Assembly (NCBI GenBank): GCA_022749755.1
Contig: CM040447.1
Span: 5,850,545 to 5,914,544, forward strand
Source: Azadirachta indica
Taxonomy: Eukaryota > Streptophyta > Magnoliopsida > Sapindales > Meliaceae
DNA length: 64,000 nt
Direction: 5' to 3'
Positions within the stretch are counted from its first letter, which is position 1; each line of letters opens with the position of its first letter. A program made the translations under genes and the position numbers. The notes under the pieces are model-generated. The model worked only from the letters and a program-made list of their open reading frames with translations, had not been told where the DNA came from and did not search any database. Shown one piece after another: positions 27,331-38,858 of this stretch.

Positions 27331-28064
27331 CTGAAGATTTGGTTTTTTCTTAAAATGTGTAGTGAATTTTGAAATTTAACATTAATTACTTTAAACACTT
27401 TTTAGTACAAGTTCAAGTCATGAGACATAAATTTTAGTTTTCATAATTTTTTAATAGGCTTTTCTTATTAGAGAGTAAAAGTTCAATTTAAACATATACA
27501 TTCAAATATTTTTATTGTAGTATTTATCTAAACTTCTCATATATTTTAATTTGTGATTAATATTACACCTAAAATTTGACACATTAAACATATAAATTTT
27601 TTTTTTTAATACTAATACTACAATGTAGTTGTCATTTAAATCACAGCTTAAGTGATAAAGAAAGCTTACAGTCTAATTAGAAGATAAGAGTTTAAGTTTT
27701 ATACTATAATTTACAAAAGTATGAAATTTTTTTATTTTATATAGGTAAAATTTTTTATGTAACACATGAGATAGAAAATTTCATCAATTATACAAAAAGA
27801 TTGTTGAAATATACTATATAAAATCTAAATTTTCAAATGCAAGGTAGTCGAAGTTTGATCTAAATTGTATATGTAATATATTATATTAAAAGAAAATATT
27901 ATAATATAGTTGATATTTTATGAAAAATTTAGGCAGACTGTTTGATAACACACCCGAGACATCTAGTACTCATACATTACAAAATCAAACCCTCAAATCT
28001 TGAAGTATATGTCTAATGTAATAGTGCTTTAATACCCAATTACTCAATAAGAAAAACAATATAA

Positions 28065-28065
<1 letters not shown>

Positions 28066-28096
<31 letters not shown>
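28066..28096. repeat. (GAAA)n microsatellite
   Basis: About 7-8 GAAA units, 700 bases upstream of the IDA-like start codon. Confidence 0.95.
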
Positions 28097-28203
28097 GCGT
28101 CAAATCAAACCCAAAAGCAGTCTCGGAAAGGCAAAGGTACAACAAGTTATCTTGAATTGTATTGTCTTGAATTTTTGTATTGTATTGTATTGTATTTTAT
28201 TCA

Positions 28204-28804
28204 TTGACTAGAACTACAGCTTCAATTCCTTTCCTTTCCTTTCCTTGCAGTCGGCCATTTATTTCTCGTGGGTCCAAACACATACCTAACCACAACCATA
28301 GCTGACGACATAATCTTTCTTTCCCCTTTCCCCTCTTTTGCTCTTTCTTCACCTTTTCCTTTCACAAAATCAAAAACCAAACCCAAAAAAAAAAAAAAAA
28401 AGAGACAGAGAAAAAACCATTTTCTTTTTTCTTATCTCATTTTAATTTAGACCCATTCAAAAACAGCTTTTTCCCAAACCTTTACAAATTTCTGCTTCCG
28501 ACACTACTACTACTTCTTCTTCTTAAACTATTACTTGTAGAAGCATCTGATTTCTCTCTTTTAAAACTTCTCTTTTCTTCCTCTCTATCTCTCTTCTACA
28601 TTACTACACAAACACAAAACAACCCAAAAGCTTCAATCTAATATGCAAACGATTTTATTTTGCATTAAATTGTCCATGTTTCCTGCTCTCACCACCACTA
28701 CTTTTTCCTAGCTCTCTCTTCAAAACCCTCAGAAACAGGAGCCAACTCTGTTACCATTTCCCATCTTTCTTACAAAATCTATCTAGTTTTCAAGGTTTTT
28801 CTAG
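28204..28804 (+). promoter_or_regulatory. Leader and proximal promoter of the IDA-like gene
   Basis: The 600 bases before the start codon are strongly pyrimidine-rich (runs of CTTTCC, CTTCTTCTT), typical of a plant core promoter or 5' leader. A W-box core TTGACT lies at 28204-28209. A TATAAAAG lies at 28060-28067 next to a GAAA microsatellite, but it is over 700 bases from the ATG, so I do not assign the transcription start. A 60-codon ORF at 28268-28450 could be an upstream ORF if the leader starts that early; no family resemblance seen. Confidence 0.35.
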
Positions 28805-29041
28805 ATGGGTTTATGTAGAAGACGTGTAGTTGTTCTCCTTTGGTTTCTTTTCTCCTTCATCTTCCTCTTCAGCCACCACACCCATGGCTCAAGAACCTCC
28901 AACGTTTTCACCTTCAAACCCAATTCCCATCAGTACAGAGGCCACTTCCTGGGATTCCTCCCCAGGCATTTCCCAATCCCTTCCTCTGGTCCTTCCAGGA
29001 AACATAATGACATTGGCTTACAAAACTGGAGATCCCCATGA
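28805..29041 (+). CDS. IDA-like secreted peptide precursor (78 aa)
   Basis: Short intact ORF with the layout of the INFLORESCENCE DEFICIENT IN ABSCISSION family. Residues 8-23 form a hydrophobic signal-peptide core after an Arg-rich start (RRR at 5-7), with likely cleavage near residues 27-30. A variable spacer follows, then the extended PIP motif: FLGFLPRHF leads into PIPSSGPSRKHN at residues 57-68 and the tail DIGLQNWRSP. Known family members are cleaved to a peptide that binds HAESA/HSL receptor kinases and controls organ abscission, lateral-root emergence or stress responses. The Pro equivalent to the hydroxylated Pro of mature IDA (position 7 of the 12-mer, Pro63) and the essential C-terminal Arg/Lys-His-Asn are kept. 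Position 4 is Ser where IDA has Pro. No intron, as usual. By gene order it should be the IDL2/3/4-type member. Confidence 0.88.
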   Translation: MGLCRRRVVVLLWFLFSFIFLFSHHTHGSRTSNVFTFKPNSHQYRGHFLGFLPRHFPIPSSGPSRKHNDIGLQNWRSP

Positions 29042-29099
29042 AAATTTATTCACACACAGGATAAAAAGGTGACCTGTTTTTCTTCCTTTCTCTTTCTTT

Positions 29100-32000
29100 T
29101 TTTTCCTTTTCTTGAAACAATTATCAGAAGTTGGTTGCTACTGTAAATGGGTTGTTGTTGTTCATGATGATGATGATGATGATCAATTCATTTTTGGAGG
29201 TTCTTGTACTTTTTGGTTTAATCTGAAACTTTTTGGTGTGTAACAACTGTAGAGAAAATTAATCCATAGCCTAAAAGTAGTTGATGATCAAGTGCTAATT
29301 TTTTCTTTTAATTTTTTATTTCTCTTGTTATATCTTATATGTATACTCACTTTTTCATCATAAATCTTGTGCATAAATTACATTATATATAATATAATAT
29401 ATCACATGCAGCAAAAATATCACTTCTATATATAGAAGAATCATGTGCAAATTTCATTCTTCAGAATTTAGGATAATATATATTTTTCTGAAATTATTAA
29501 TTATTTTCATCTGTTGAAACGTGGGAAAGAAGAAAAAGATTAATTCTATAAATATTAGTCAACAATTTTATATTTTATTATATAAAAATATATATATATA
29601 TATTCATAATAACTTCCACTGAAAGCAACAAAAATTTTCATGTACATTGCCATTCGGTGCAGGCAAATCAATGTGATCCCATATACATCTTGTGATGAAG
29701 ATTTTGTTTTTGTTTTTATATTCTTATTGATCTAATTTTTATTTATAATATAATTAATTTTACAAAATATATTTTATACATAATTAAAATTAAAATTAAT
29801 CGTATAATTATAATAATTGATATTCTCACGTAACGTATATTATTTCTGATTATAACCTTTAAGCAACCATCATCAATGTAGTGAAAATTAAAAAAGGTAA
29901 TCCTATTGAATTTGCCCAATTATCACGCAAGGATTTTTTTTCTTTTTTAATTTATTTTTTTGGTAAATATTTGTACCAAATAATAACAAATACAAAAAGA
30001 ATTTGATATGATCGATTCTATCAACTCATCACTTAATTAATTTTCCACCAAAGGGTTTACAATCAATTGCTCAACAGTTTTTGGCCATAATTTCAGACTC
30101 CATTGGATCCTTTCCAAAATGAATTTTTTTTTTTTTGAATAATGAACGTAATGATTTCTTTTTTTTTTTTTTAAAGAAAAAACAAAAATAAGACTCTAAA
30201 ATCCAAATAAATATCATGATTTATTTTTACTATTTTCTTGGTTAGCTTTTATCGTTTGTATTATTATTATTATTATTAATTATTGCTCTCGTCTTTTCAA
30301 AAATTGTGGCTGATATTCCATTTAATCTCAATGGATTATATCTATAATGTCATATTAGTGTATTTGGAATTATTATAGATATTATGAAAAACGTTGCGGA
30401 TAGATTTTCATATTCGTTTTATTAATAATTGCGAGTAAAATTCTTTCCAAATTTAGAATAGATAATTTTTAGAAGTAAAAATTTGTGAAGTTAATTTTTT
30501 TAAAAAAATATTAAATTTCTTTATGAGATAAATGCTTTCTAAAAGCACTTTGTAATGTATATTTGATTAATAGCTAGATTTTTCTAAGAAGTGCTCTAAT
30601 TAAATTAACTATTTAAGTATATTGTAAAATCGACAAAAAAACACTTTCTATGGATCAAAAAAGTAACTTACTTTGGAAATCAAAAACACTTTTAATATTC
30701 GCATAAAACATTAAAAAATTAAATTAATCAACAAACTGAAGTCAAAATTTAAAACAAAAAAGTCATAAATGTAAATAAAATCGAAAACATTAAATTCGTC
30801 CTTTGAAATTCTGCATTGAAGAAGAAGAATTTTGCTGCTTTCTTACTCGACGGTCTTGTTTGGTTGTCGGTCAGTATAAACAAACAAATAAATAATTGAA
30901 TAAATAAATAAAATATTATTCTTTTAACATTATTAGAAAAGAAAATTAAATCTGCCTTAGTCAACATTTTATATATTTTTTTTCTAGTAAATCATGTGAT
31001 GTTACTGACTTTTTTTATCAAACCGACTTTTTTATCAAACCAAGCTTAAATTTTATCATAGCAGGGGGCCCTTTTCTTGAATTTTAATTAATTTTTCTAA
31101 TTAAATTTTAAATTAATTATTAGGGTTTCTTCTATTCTCTTTGACCAAGACCAGAATTAAATTGTACAATTCTGAATGAAGATTTTCTTTTCTTTTCTTC
31201 TCTTTTCCTGGGAATTAGAATTCATTTTCTTCCCTGTTTCATGGCAAAAGCTAACATAAAGTTGCCTACATAGATTAAATTAAATTAAATTCAATTAATT
31301 ATAGATTAAATTCAATTCAATTCAATTAATTAGAACTACAATGATGAACAATGCACTAGAATTAAAAGTGGGTCCAAAATTTTTTTAATTGTTAATTAAT
31401 TAATTAGAAATTTAAAGCATATTATGATAAGGAATTACATATATTAAATTGTGAATCATAATTTCGAAACCCAAGAGGCTTACTTTAGTCACGGTTTGTC
31501 GATTAAAGAACTAAAACAATGAACTTACCTTTTCTCTTTTCATTTTTTTTTAATTTAAATTTTTTTATTGCAAGGTAATTCATGTAAAATTTATCTTTTT
31601 ATCTCTCTTTTGGTAGTTTTAATTGAGAGATTAATTGAATTTAATTAATTAGAAGTGTAGGTTTTGACTTTTTAGAATCTAACGCTCAATTAAGGATAAG
31701 AGTTTGAAAAAAAAATTTGAAGCCATTGGTAGTTTGATTAATTTAAGAATATTAAATAACGATTTTCAGGAGAATTGACAATAACGTTGATTTTTGTCTT
31801 ATTTAATTAAGATATATAAAAAATAGTTTAATTAGATTTTTTTTATGACACATAAAAATATATGAAATTTTTTTAATTCTTTTATTATAATTTTAACTTT
31901 CTATTTTTTTTTCAGATTTAACTCGTAAATTAAAATTTGTGACAAAAAATTTAAAGATTATAACAAAAGCCTTACAAAAATTTACGGTAAAATTTTATGC

Positions 32001-32830
32001 ACAGTAACCTAATCAAATATTTCTTTCTTATTAATTCTTAATGGTAGAATTGTGTTTTAAATGTTTTGATAATTAAATTAACATTTTTTTCGCTTTTTAT
32101 TATTTTCTTATATAAATTTAAGTGGGAATCTCTCTCTTTTTTCATTATCCCTTAAATTGTTGGAGATGAGTTTACCCAATAAATAATAACCAATGATTAT
32201 GTAAATGATGTACAAATATATATCATACATGTAATTCATAAAATAATGTATTTTATAAGTCTAGAATATCATAAAATAAATTAGTTAATAAGTATTTTAG
32301 CATTCTAATATGCACAAAAAGAGTGGTTATGAATATGATAATTATAAAATTATAACAACATTAATTTGGAATTAATGTAAAAATGATTTTTATTGATCAC
32401 TTGCTGAGAGGTATTGATTTCCAAATATTGCTTTGATATCTAAATTATTGAACAACTCTCTACCTAACTTCAAATCATGAAGCTAAAATGGAAAGGAAAG
32501 CTTGCATTTTATTTAATTAGTGTATATTTTAATTCTTAAAATTTTCTATCTAAGAATTGTTAAATAATTACACAATCCTTTATTGTCAAAGGAGATGAAA
32601 GAATAAAAAAAAGAGAATTATTTTATGACAATATTTTAATTTACTGTCAATATTTTTATTAATAGTTACTGTTCTCTAAGACCGTTAGATTTCTCTATCA
32701 AATTTAAACATAAATGAAATAAATTAATTTTTTTCGTACATAATTATACAATCAATGTATGTATAATATAGTAAAATTTACATCAGTATCATAATAATTA
32801 ACAAAAGAATTCTTTCCAAAAAAAATGAAA
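29100..32830. other. Gene-free AT-rich DNA downstream of the IDA-like gene
   Basis: Short poly-T, TA and TGATGA runs; no gene recognised. Probably starts with the 3' UTR of the IDA-like gene. Confidence 0.5.
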
Positions 32831-32839
32831 TGAAGGGAA

Positions 32840-35800
32840 GTTGATTGTGCACATGTGAGGTAGTGGTAATCAATGTTACATGAGTATTCACTAGCACGTT
32901 TGTGATGTATTTACATAATAACTTTGGTGTAATCCTAGCTCATTATATTGAATTAAAGTAAAATAAAATTTATCATTTTCAACTTAGTAATATAATTTCA
33001 GCCAATAATTAATCATGATTTCATAAGATTCACCAAATTAACTCATAAAAATTTTAAAATTTGTTAAGTTTTTACTATATATATATATATGTAAATCAAA
33101 TCATACTTCGATTCTAATACGAGCAAAAATATTTTAAATAATGGTTAATTTTTTGTGTATAAATAAGGTTAACGAATTACATATGTTGTAGTATTAATTG
33201 TGACAACACTTATATAAAATGAAATTATTTTAGAATAATCTTTGCATATAATTATGTTCACAAATTACACTCATCAAAATATTTACGATTTAATCTTTAA
33301 TAATTTGAAAATTCAAAACTTTATATATATATATATCTATATATATATATGTAGCACTCATATATGAATGTGACACATTATTTTACCAATTGAATTATTG
33401 TAAATGATGATTCATTTTATGGGTTGTAAAACATTATTTACAGAATATATAGAATATAAATAATCATGGTATATACTCTATGTGACATTATTATTATCTA
33501 CAATGCAATAATAAAGTATATAATGTTTACAGCGAAAACACTATTTTGGATACTTATAGCTCAATTTCCACCTCATAAAATGAATTATCATCTAGGCCCA
33601 AAAAAAGAAAAAAAAATGATGATTTTCATCAATTAAAAGATTTTAATCAATTGGGAAATTTTATAAAGTTGAAAAGATGTGTAATTTAATTATTACATAT
33701 GATGATTTTCGTCTTATGTGTACAAAAAATTGAAGAAATTAATTATTATTATTTGTAACATAAGTGTAATGTTATGTATACACGTTTTGATATTATTATT
33801 ATTATTATTATGTAGAAAATTAATTATTTCACTATTACTTAAAGGAAGCAAATAAGTGTTGGGAATTATTACATTAATTGGAAAAAAGTATTTACATTAT
33901 CGTATATATTTAAATTTGAAATACGGTTATGTATTTCATTTGTATAGTGGAGAAATTAATTATGGCCTAGTAATTCTTATGTAGAAATTAAGGCATTGAT
34001 TATGGGTGTATGGGATTATAAAATTATTGTAGACTAAATAATGCTAAATATATAAATAAATGCTAATAATACATTAACCCACTTATTGTTTGGTTAATTA
34101 TGCTATACCAATTATCATTATATATCAAATTTATGATTAGTAATTTATCGTGCATTAAATGTTAATAAAACAAAATAAAATATTAGAAAATAAATCTTAT
34201 AATATACAAGTATTAATTTTCTTTTAAAGAATTTAATAAAACCATTATACATATAAAAAGTGAGAGTCGAGATTGTTGCAAGTTTCACATTGTCAATGAA
34301 AGTCTGCATTCAATTTGAGCAACATTTGCCTTTAATTTACAGAAAATTTATCGCAGTATAAGTAAAGACTTCTCTTCTCTTTATAAGAAAAAAAAGAGGT
34401 AAGTATTTTATTATTAGGTTATTAGTGGGTGACTTCTAGTTTTAAATACTCAAATTCATAATAAATTCAATTATTTTACAACATCTTATTTGAAAAAGAA
34501 AAAGATATGTCTCCAACTTTTCCTTTATTTAACAATTATCTTATATGTTGCAGCTAAATAAAATGAAGAATATTACATGAATATACATTTTGATATCAAT
34601 TAATTAGTATAATTATATATAATATTTTTAGATATCTAATACTTTTAAAATAATTAAAAAAAGTAAATAAAGAGTTAAATAATTTCAAATGTAATAGTGA
34701 ATATCTTAATTAAAGTTGGAACCTCAATGGTAACTTATCAATTATATACTGTAATTATTTAAGAATTAAAATTCATTCGTATTTAATTAAACTCTTGTTT
34801 GGATTATTTTAAGTCCTCTAATTTTTTTTTATAATTTCTTATTTTATATATGATTTACCATTCATTAATCATGCATTGAATATATACATTAATTTATCTT
34901 ATGTATTAAAAATAAAATGCTTTGAAATAAAATAATACTAAGATAGGCTGGTTTAATGATGAGATGAAGATTTGTTTCTTGATTTTGTCTTAGAATTGAC
35001 AACAAGATTTTAGCAAAGGGTACAACTATTTGTTATTAAAATAATTGTTAGAATATTATTTTAATAAACATTATATTATGTCTCTTGTTCATGGGAACAA
35101 CGGCGAAAGCTCGTTAAAAGAGCTTTTAAAGCCAAACTTGTCCCTAGTAATTAAGTTTATTTTATTTATTTTGGAATTATTGAAGGGAATAATTTATGGA
35201 AGTTGGGGCCAAGTGTAATTTGAATGTAATAAAAATCATATAATCATATGATTTTTATTGAATTTTTTGTATTAAATTTTGTAGTCTTTGTACCCAATTT
35301 GACTAAGAATACTCCTTCTTGGTTATTCAATTATAAATTTAATCAAGATGCATTCATGTAGTTTGATTTATAAATTTTTTAACTATTTTCCTTATGAATA
35401 CAACAACATAATTAATATATATATAGTGGGCCTATATTTACAAATTAAAGAGATGGGTGTTCAATTGTATTTGAAAAAACTAATCAAAATTAATTAATGA
35501 TATAGTAAAAGAAAAATAGATTAATAATGTTAAAGATATGAACGTTTTACGTGAATTACAGAATACAAATTGAAGTAGTATTTATGATTTGTATTATTTA
35601 TTTTATTAATTATATATATTTGTATTTGTAATACTATTGAAAAATAATATATATATGTTGCATTTTGTGAATTAAATTTTTTATCGAAAATTTCACCATT
35701 CATTAATAATATCAAATCTCTTTATAGATACGGATAATGAAGGTAACTATTTTTTATTTTTTAATATAATTTTTGTGCCTTGAATTTGGTTGAATAGATT

Positions 35801-37560
35801 TTTTTAATTGCATATGAGTAAAACACAAAAAATATTTTTATTAATCAAAGTAAATTTAATTTGATAATCATTTTTGAGAAATAAAAAAAATAGAGAAAAT
35901 AAAATTTTGTAGAAAATGAAAGTAATGAGAACAATTTTTTTTTTAATTTGAGGATTTAAACGAAGAGACATTCAACCACGAGATTTCAATACAATAGTAC
36001 TAATTGCGATTAATGTCATAATTATTATATAAGAGTAATCTTAATTTACAAATCAATTAAATATTAATTTCATTATGAATATAATAAAAATTTTATTTTT
36101 TTTACTTTATTTATCTTTTCATTTAAAATTTCCCTAAATTTATTCTTCCATTTTCTTCACTTTTAATTAGGTAACATTTTCCTTTAAGAAAAGACAAAAA
36201 AGAATTAATAGTGTAATTAAATTAAGAATTAAATTGATAATTAAAGTTAAAATTAAAGGGGAAATTGAATTGATTTGTTTGTGCACATGTGAAAAGTTGT
36301 AATGAATGTTAATTACATAATTAACTAAGCACCAGCACGTACGCATGAAGTTTTTCATGGACTTTGGTCGAATCCCAACTCATTAAAGTTAAAAATTAGA
36401 CATATCATTTCATGTTAATTATCAAATTTGAGCCATTAATTAACCATAATTAAAGTCTATTAGATTATATAATTTCTAAAATTTTAAAATCTATAGAGTG
36501 TGACACCTCATTTTTTTAATAAAATAATCTTGATTTATAGTTAATTTAGAGTCGGTTTAAAATACTAAAAATAAGTTAAAATATGTAAATAAACACTTAT
36601 ATACTTTTACCTTTTCTCTAACACTTTAAAATTTTTTTGTTAAAATATTAGTATTATTTAAAATATTTTCTTTAAGTTTATATTAATTTAAAAATCACTT
36701 CTAATACTAATTAAATTTTATAAACACCTTTAAAATAAATAACCAAACACATATAATTTATAAATTTTTCAAATTTATTACTTAGGTAGTGGTAATTTAA
36801 CACTGTTCTTTTAATATTATGTAAGAATATAATTAATAAAATAAAAAAAATACATCATTTACACTAGAATATTAAATGTTAAATACATTATGTATTACTA
36901 TTGATTAGTGGTGTGAAATCATTATAAATTGAAACCCATTTCCTTTAGATAAAAATCAATGGGATGAAGGAATAATTATTTTATCGATCCAAAAATTATG
37001 TTCATTAAATATTATTAATAATTTAATCTAATCATGGTATATACACACATGGTCACAAAATTGTGTACACAGCAATAAATTCACTTATTCACCAATAGTC
37101 AGAGCATGGTCGTGTATATGATTAAATTATGACATTAATTCACCACATGAAGTTAATTATTTTCTAAAAAATAGAAGATACAATAACATCATTTATCCAT
37201 CCATAAAATATGCTTATTCAATTAAAATATCATAATTTTTTTGGAAAATTTTATAAAGTTCAAAATATTTTTAAAAAATTCAATTATTATGTATGATGAT
37301 TTATTTGATGTGTAAGGATATAATATTATTACGCCATATATAATTATTTCACTATTGGAAGAAGATAATTTATAAATATATGTAGGAATTATTGCATTTA
37401 GTGGAAAAAATTATTGGCATTATTATACTTTAAATTTCTCTAAATAAAATGAATTAATTAATCATTATTTTGCAATTTACAAGTGTAGTGGTGAAATCAT
37501 GCCCTAGAAAATGGGCATGAATACATGAAATTACAAAATAATTAATTTTATAAAGTAAAT
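32840..37560 (+). repeat. Diverged direct duplication: 32840-34080 and 36280-37560
   Basis: Two same-strand blocks of about 1.25 kb share a collinear chain of anchors: GTGCACATGTGA (32847/36281), ACTTTGGT with ATCC and CTCATTA (32921/36361), TAATCATGGTATATA (33461/37029), AAATTTTATAAAGTT (near 33656/37250), AATTATTTCACTATT (near 33821/37342) and GGAATTATT with CATT and GTGGAAAA/TTGGAAAA (near 33861/37385). Neither copy has an ORF of note. Confidence 0.7.
35228..35259. repeat. Perfect 14-bp hairpin
   Basis: AATAAAAATCATAT and its exact complement ATATGATTTTTATT are separated by four bases. Confidence 0.8.
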
Positions 37561-38299
37561 ACAAGTAGTGGGATTACACTTATGATTCATTCATTTGCTT
37601 ATTTATGTGATATATGATATCATCAATTTTTTTAGTTAATATTTTCTAAAATCAGATAATTTAGAGATTGTTTATTATAAATACTAAAATAAATTGTGAT
37701 TTACATTTGTTTGGAGATGGTGCTAAGTATAAAATAATAACTGAAAATCTTGTCTAAATAAATACCTTTCTAATGTCGTTAAATGTTTAATTAGTAAAAT
37801 TGTAGACTTAAATATTTTACAATTTTCATATAAAAAATTACTCTTTATTAAAATGTTTCTTGAAATATTACTGACTTAGACCCTATGGCCCATTATATCC
37901 TTCGTTACAACCCCATTAATTTGGGCTTTAATTATGGATCACAAAATCACTTCAATTACACTGAAAGTTGCTACATTTGAGCAAAGTTCTCAATCATAAC
38001 TTGTTAGTGAAATGCATATTAATTAATTCGTATATAACCCCATTTTTTTAATTAAATCTCTCCAATATTAATCTTAAAAGAAATTATTTTTAATTTATGT
38101 TGTTTGAAATTATTTCTTGCCCTTAACATGTATGGCTTTAAATGCTCAATTCCTAATATAAAATTATCAAGGGGGAATTGGGAATTTATCATTTAAATTA
38201 GATTTTTTATTTAATTTCTTTGAATGATCTAGAGAGTTACTGAATTAATAATACTATTATTTAACTTCAAATACAAATAAATTAAAAAAAATCCACATC

Positions 38300-38472
38300 T
38301 TCATATTTTTATACTATTTTATGAACTATTGGATTTAAATATTTTCAAAAATTGAGATTGAATTTAATACATGTATTAGTTATAATGCATTAATTATACA
38401 TGTGTCGAATTTAATCTTAACCGTTAAAAGTATTTAAATCCAACAATTAACAATTGTAAATAAATACATGAA
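38300..38472. repeat. ~170-bp near-palindromic foldback
   Basis: The left arm from TTCATATTTTTAT through TTGGATTTAAATATTTT and ATTGAATTTAATACATGTAT folds onto the right arm, with almost no loop around 38387. Pairing of the inner 55-60 bases is strong; the outer part is weaker. It is about 390 bases beyond the TSK stop codon. Confidence 0.75.
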
Positions 38473-38743
38473 TTTTAGTTTCAAATCATATTCATCAGCC
38501 AAGTCAATATTAAATTATCTTTGAACAAGACTTTCAGTAAAACTATTGACAAAACATATCAAAAAAGGGTTCCTTAATACTCTTTTCCTTTGCACGATCG
38601 GCATATTAATTCTGTACATCTTCTGTTAGGTGTAATGTTTTGAATACATACATATACATTACTTCAGTTTAATAAAGGAGTAAAATTGTGATGAAAACAT
38701 GTCTAATATTTTCTTCCATAATTACATGAATTTACCTCTTTCC

Positions 38744-38749
38744 TTTATT
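38744..38749 (-). terminator. Candidate poly(A) signal of TONSOKU
   Basis: AATAAA on the minus strand, 110 bases beyond the TSK stop codon. It is the nearest canonical signal; plant poly(A) signals are loose, so this is only a candidate. Confidence 0.35.
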
Positions 38750-38858
38750 TTTCCAGAGCATCTGAACTTCTAGTGGTGATGTCTGATCACGTAATGATAT
38801 GATTGAATCTGGTTGTTTGCTGCAAAACTGCATGGATAACAATCCGGTACCAGCAATG

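Noticed and set aside
27640..27740. tRNA-like string (TTAAGTGATAAAG ... GAGTTTAAGTTTTAT)
   Set aside because: Could be a SINE relic, but both boxes are degenerate and no target duplication was found; not a tRNA gene (no acceptor stem).
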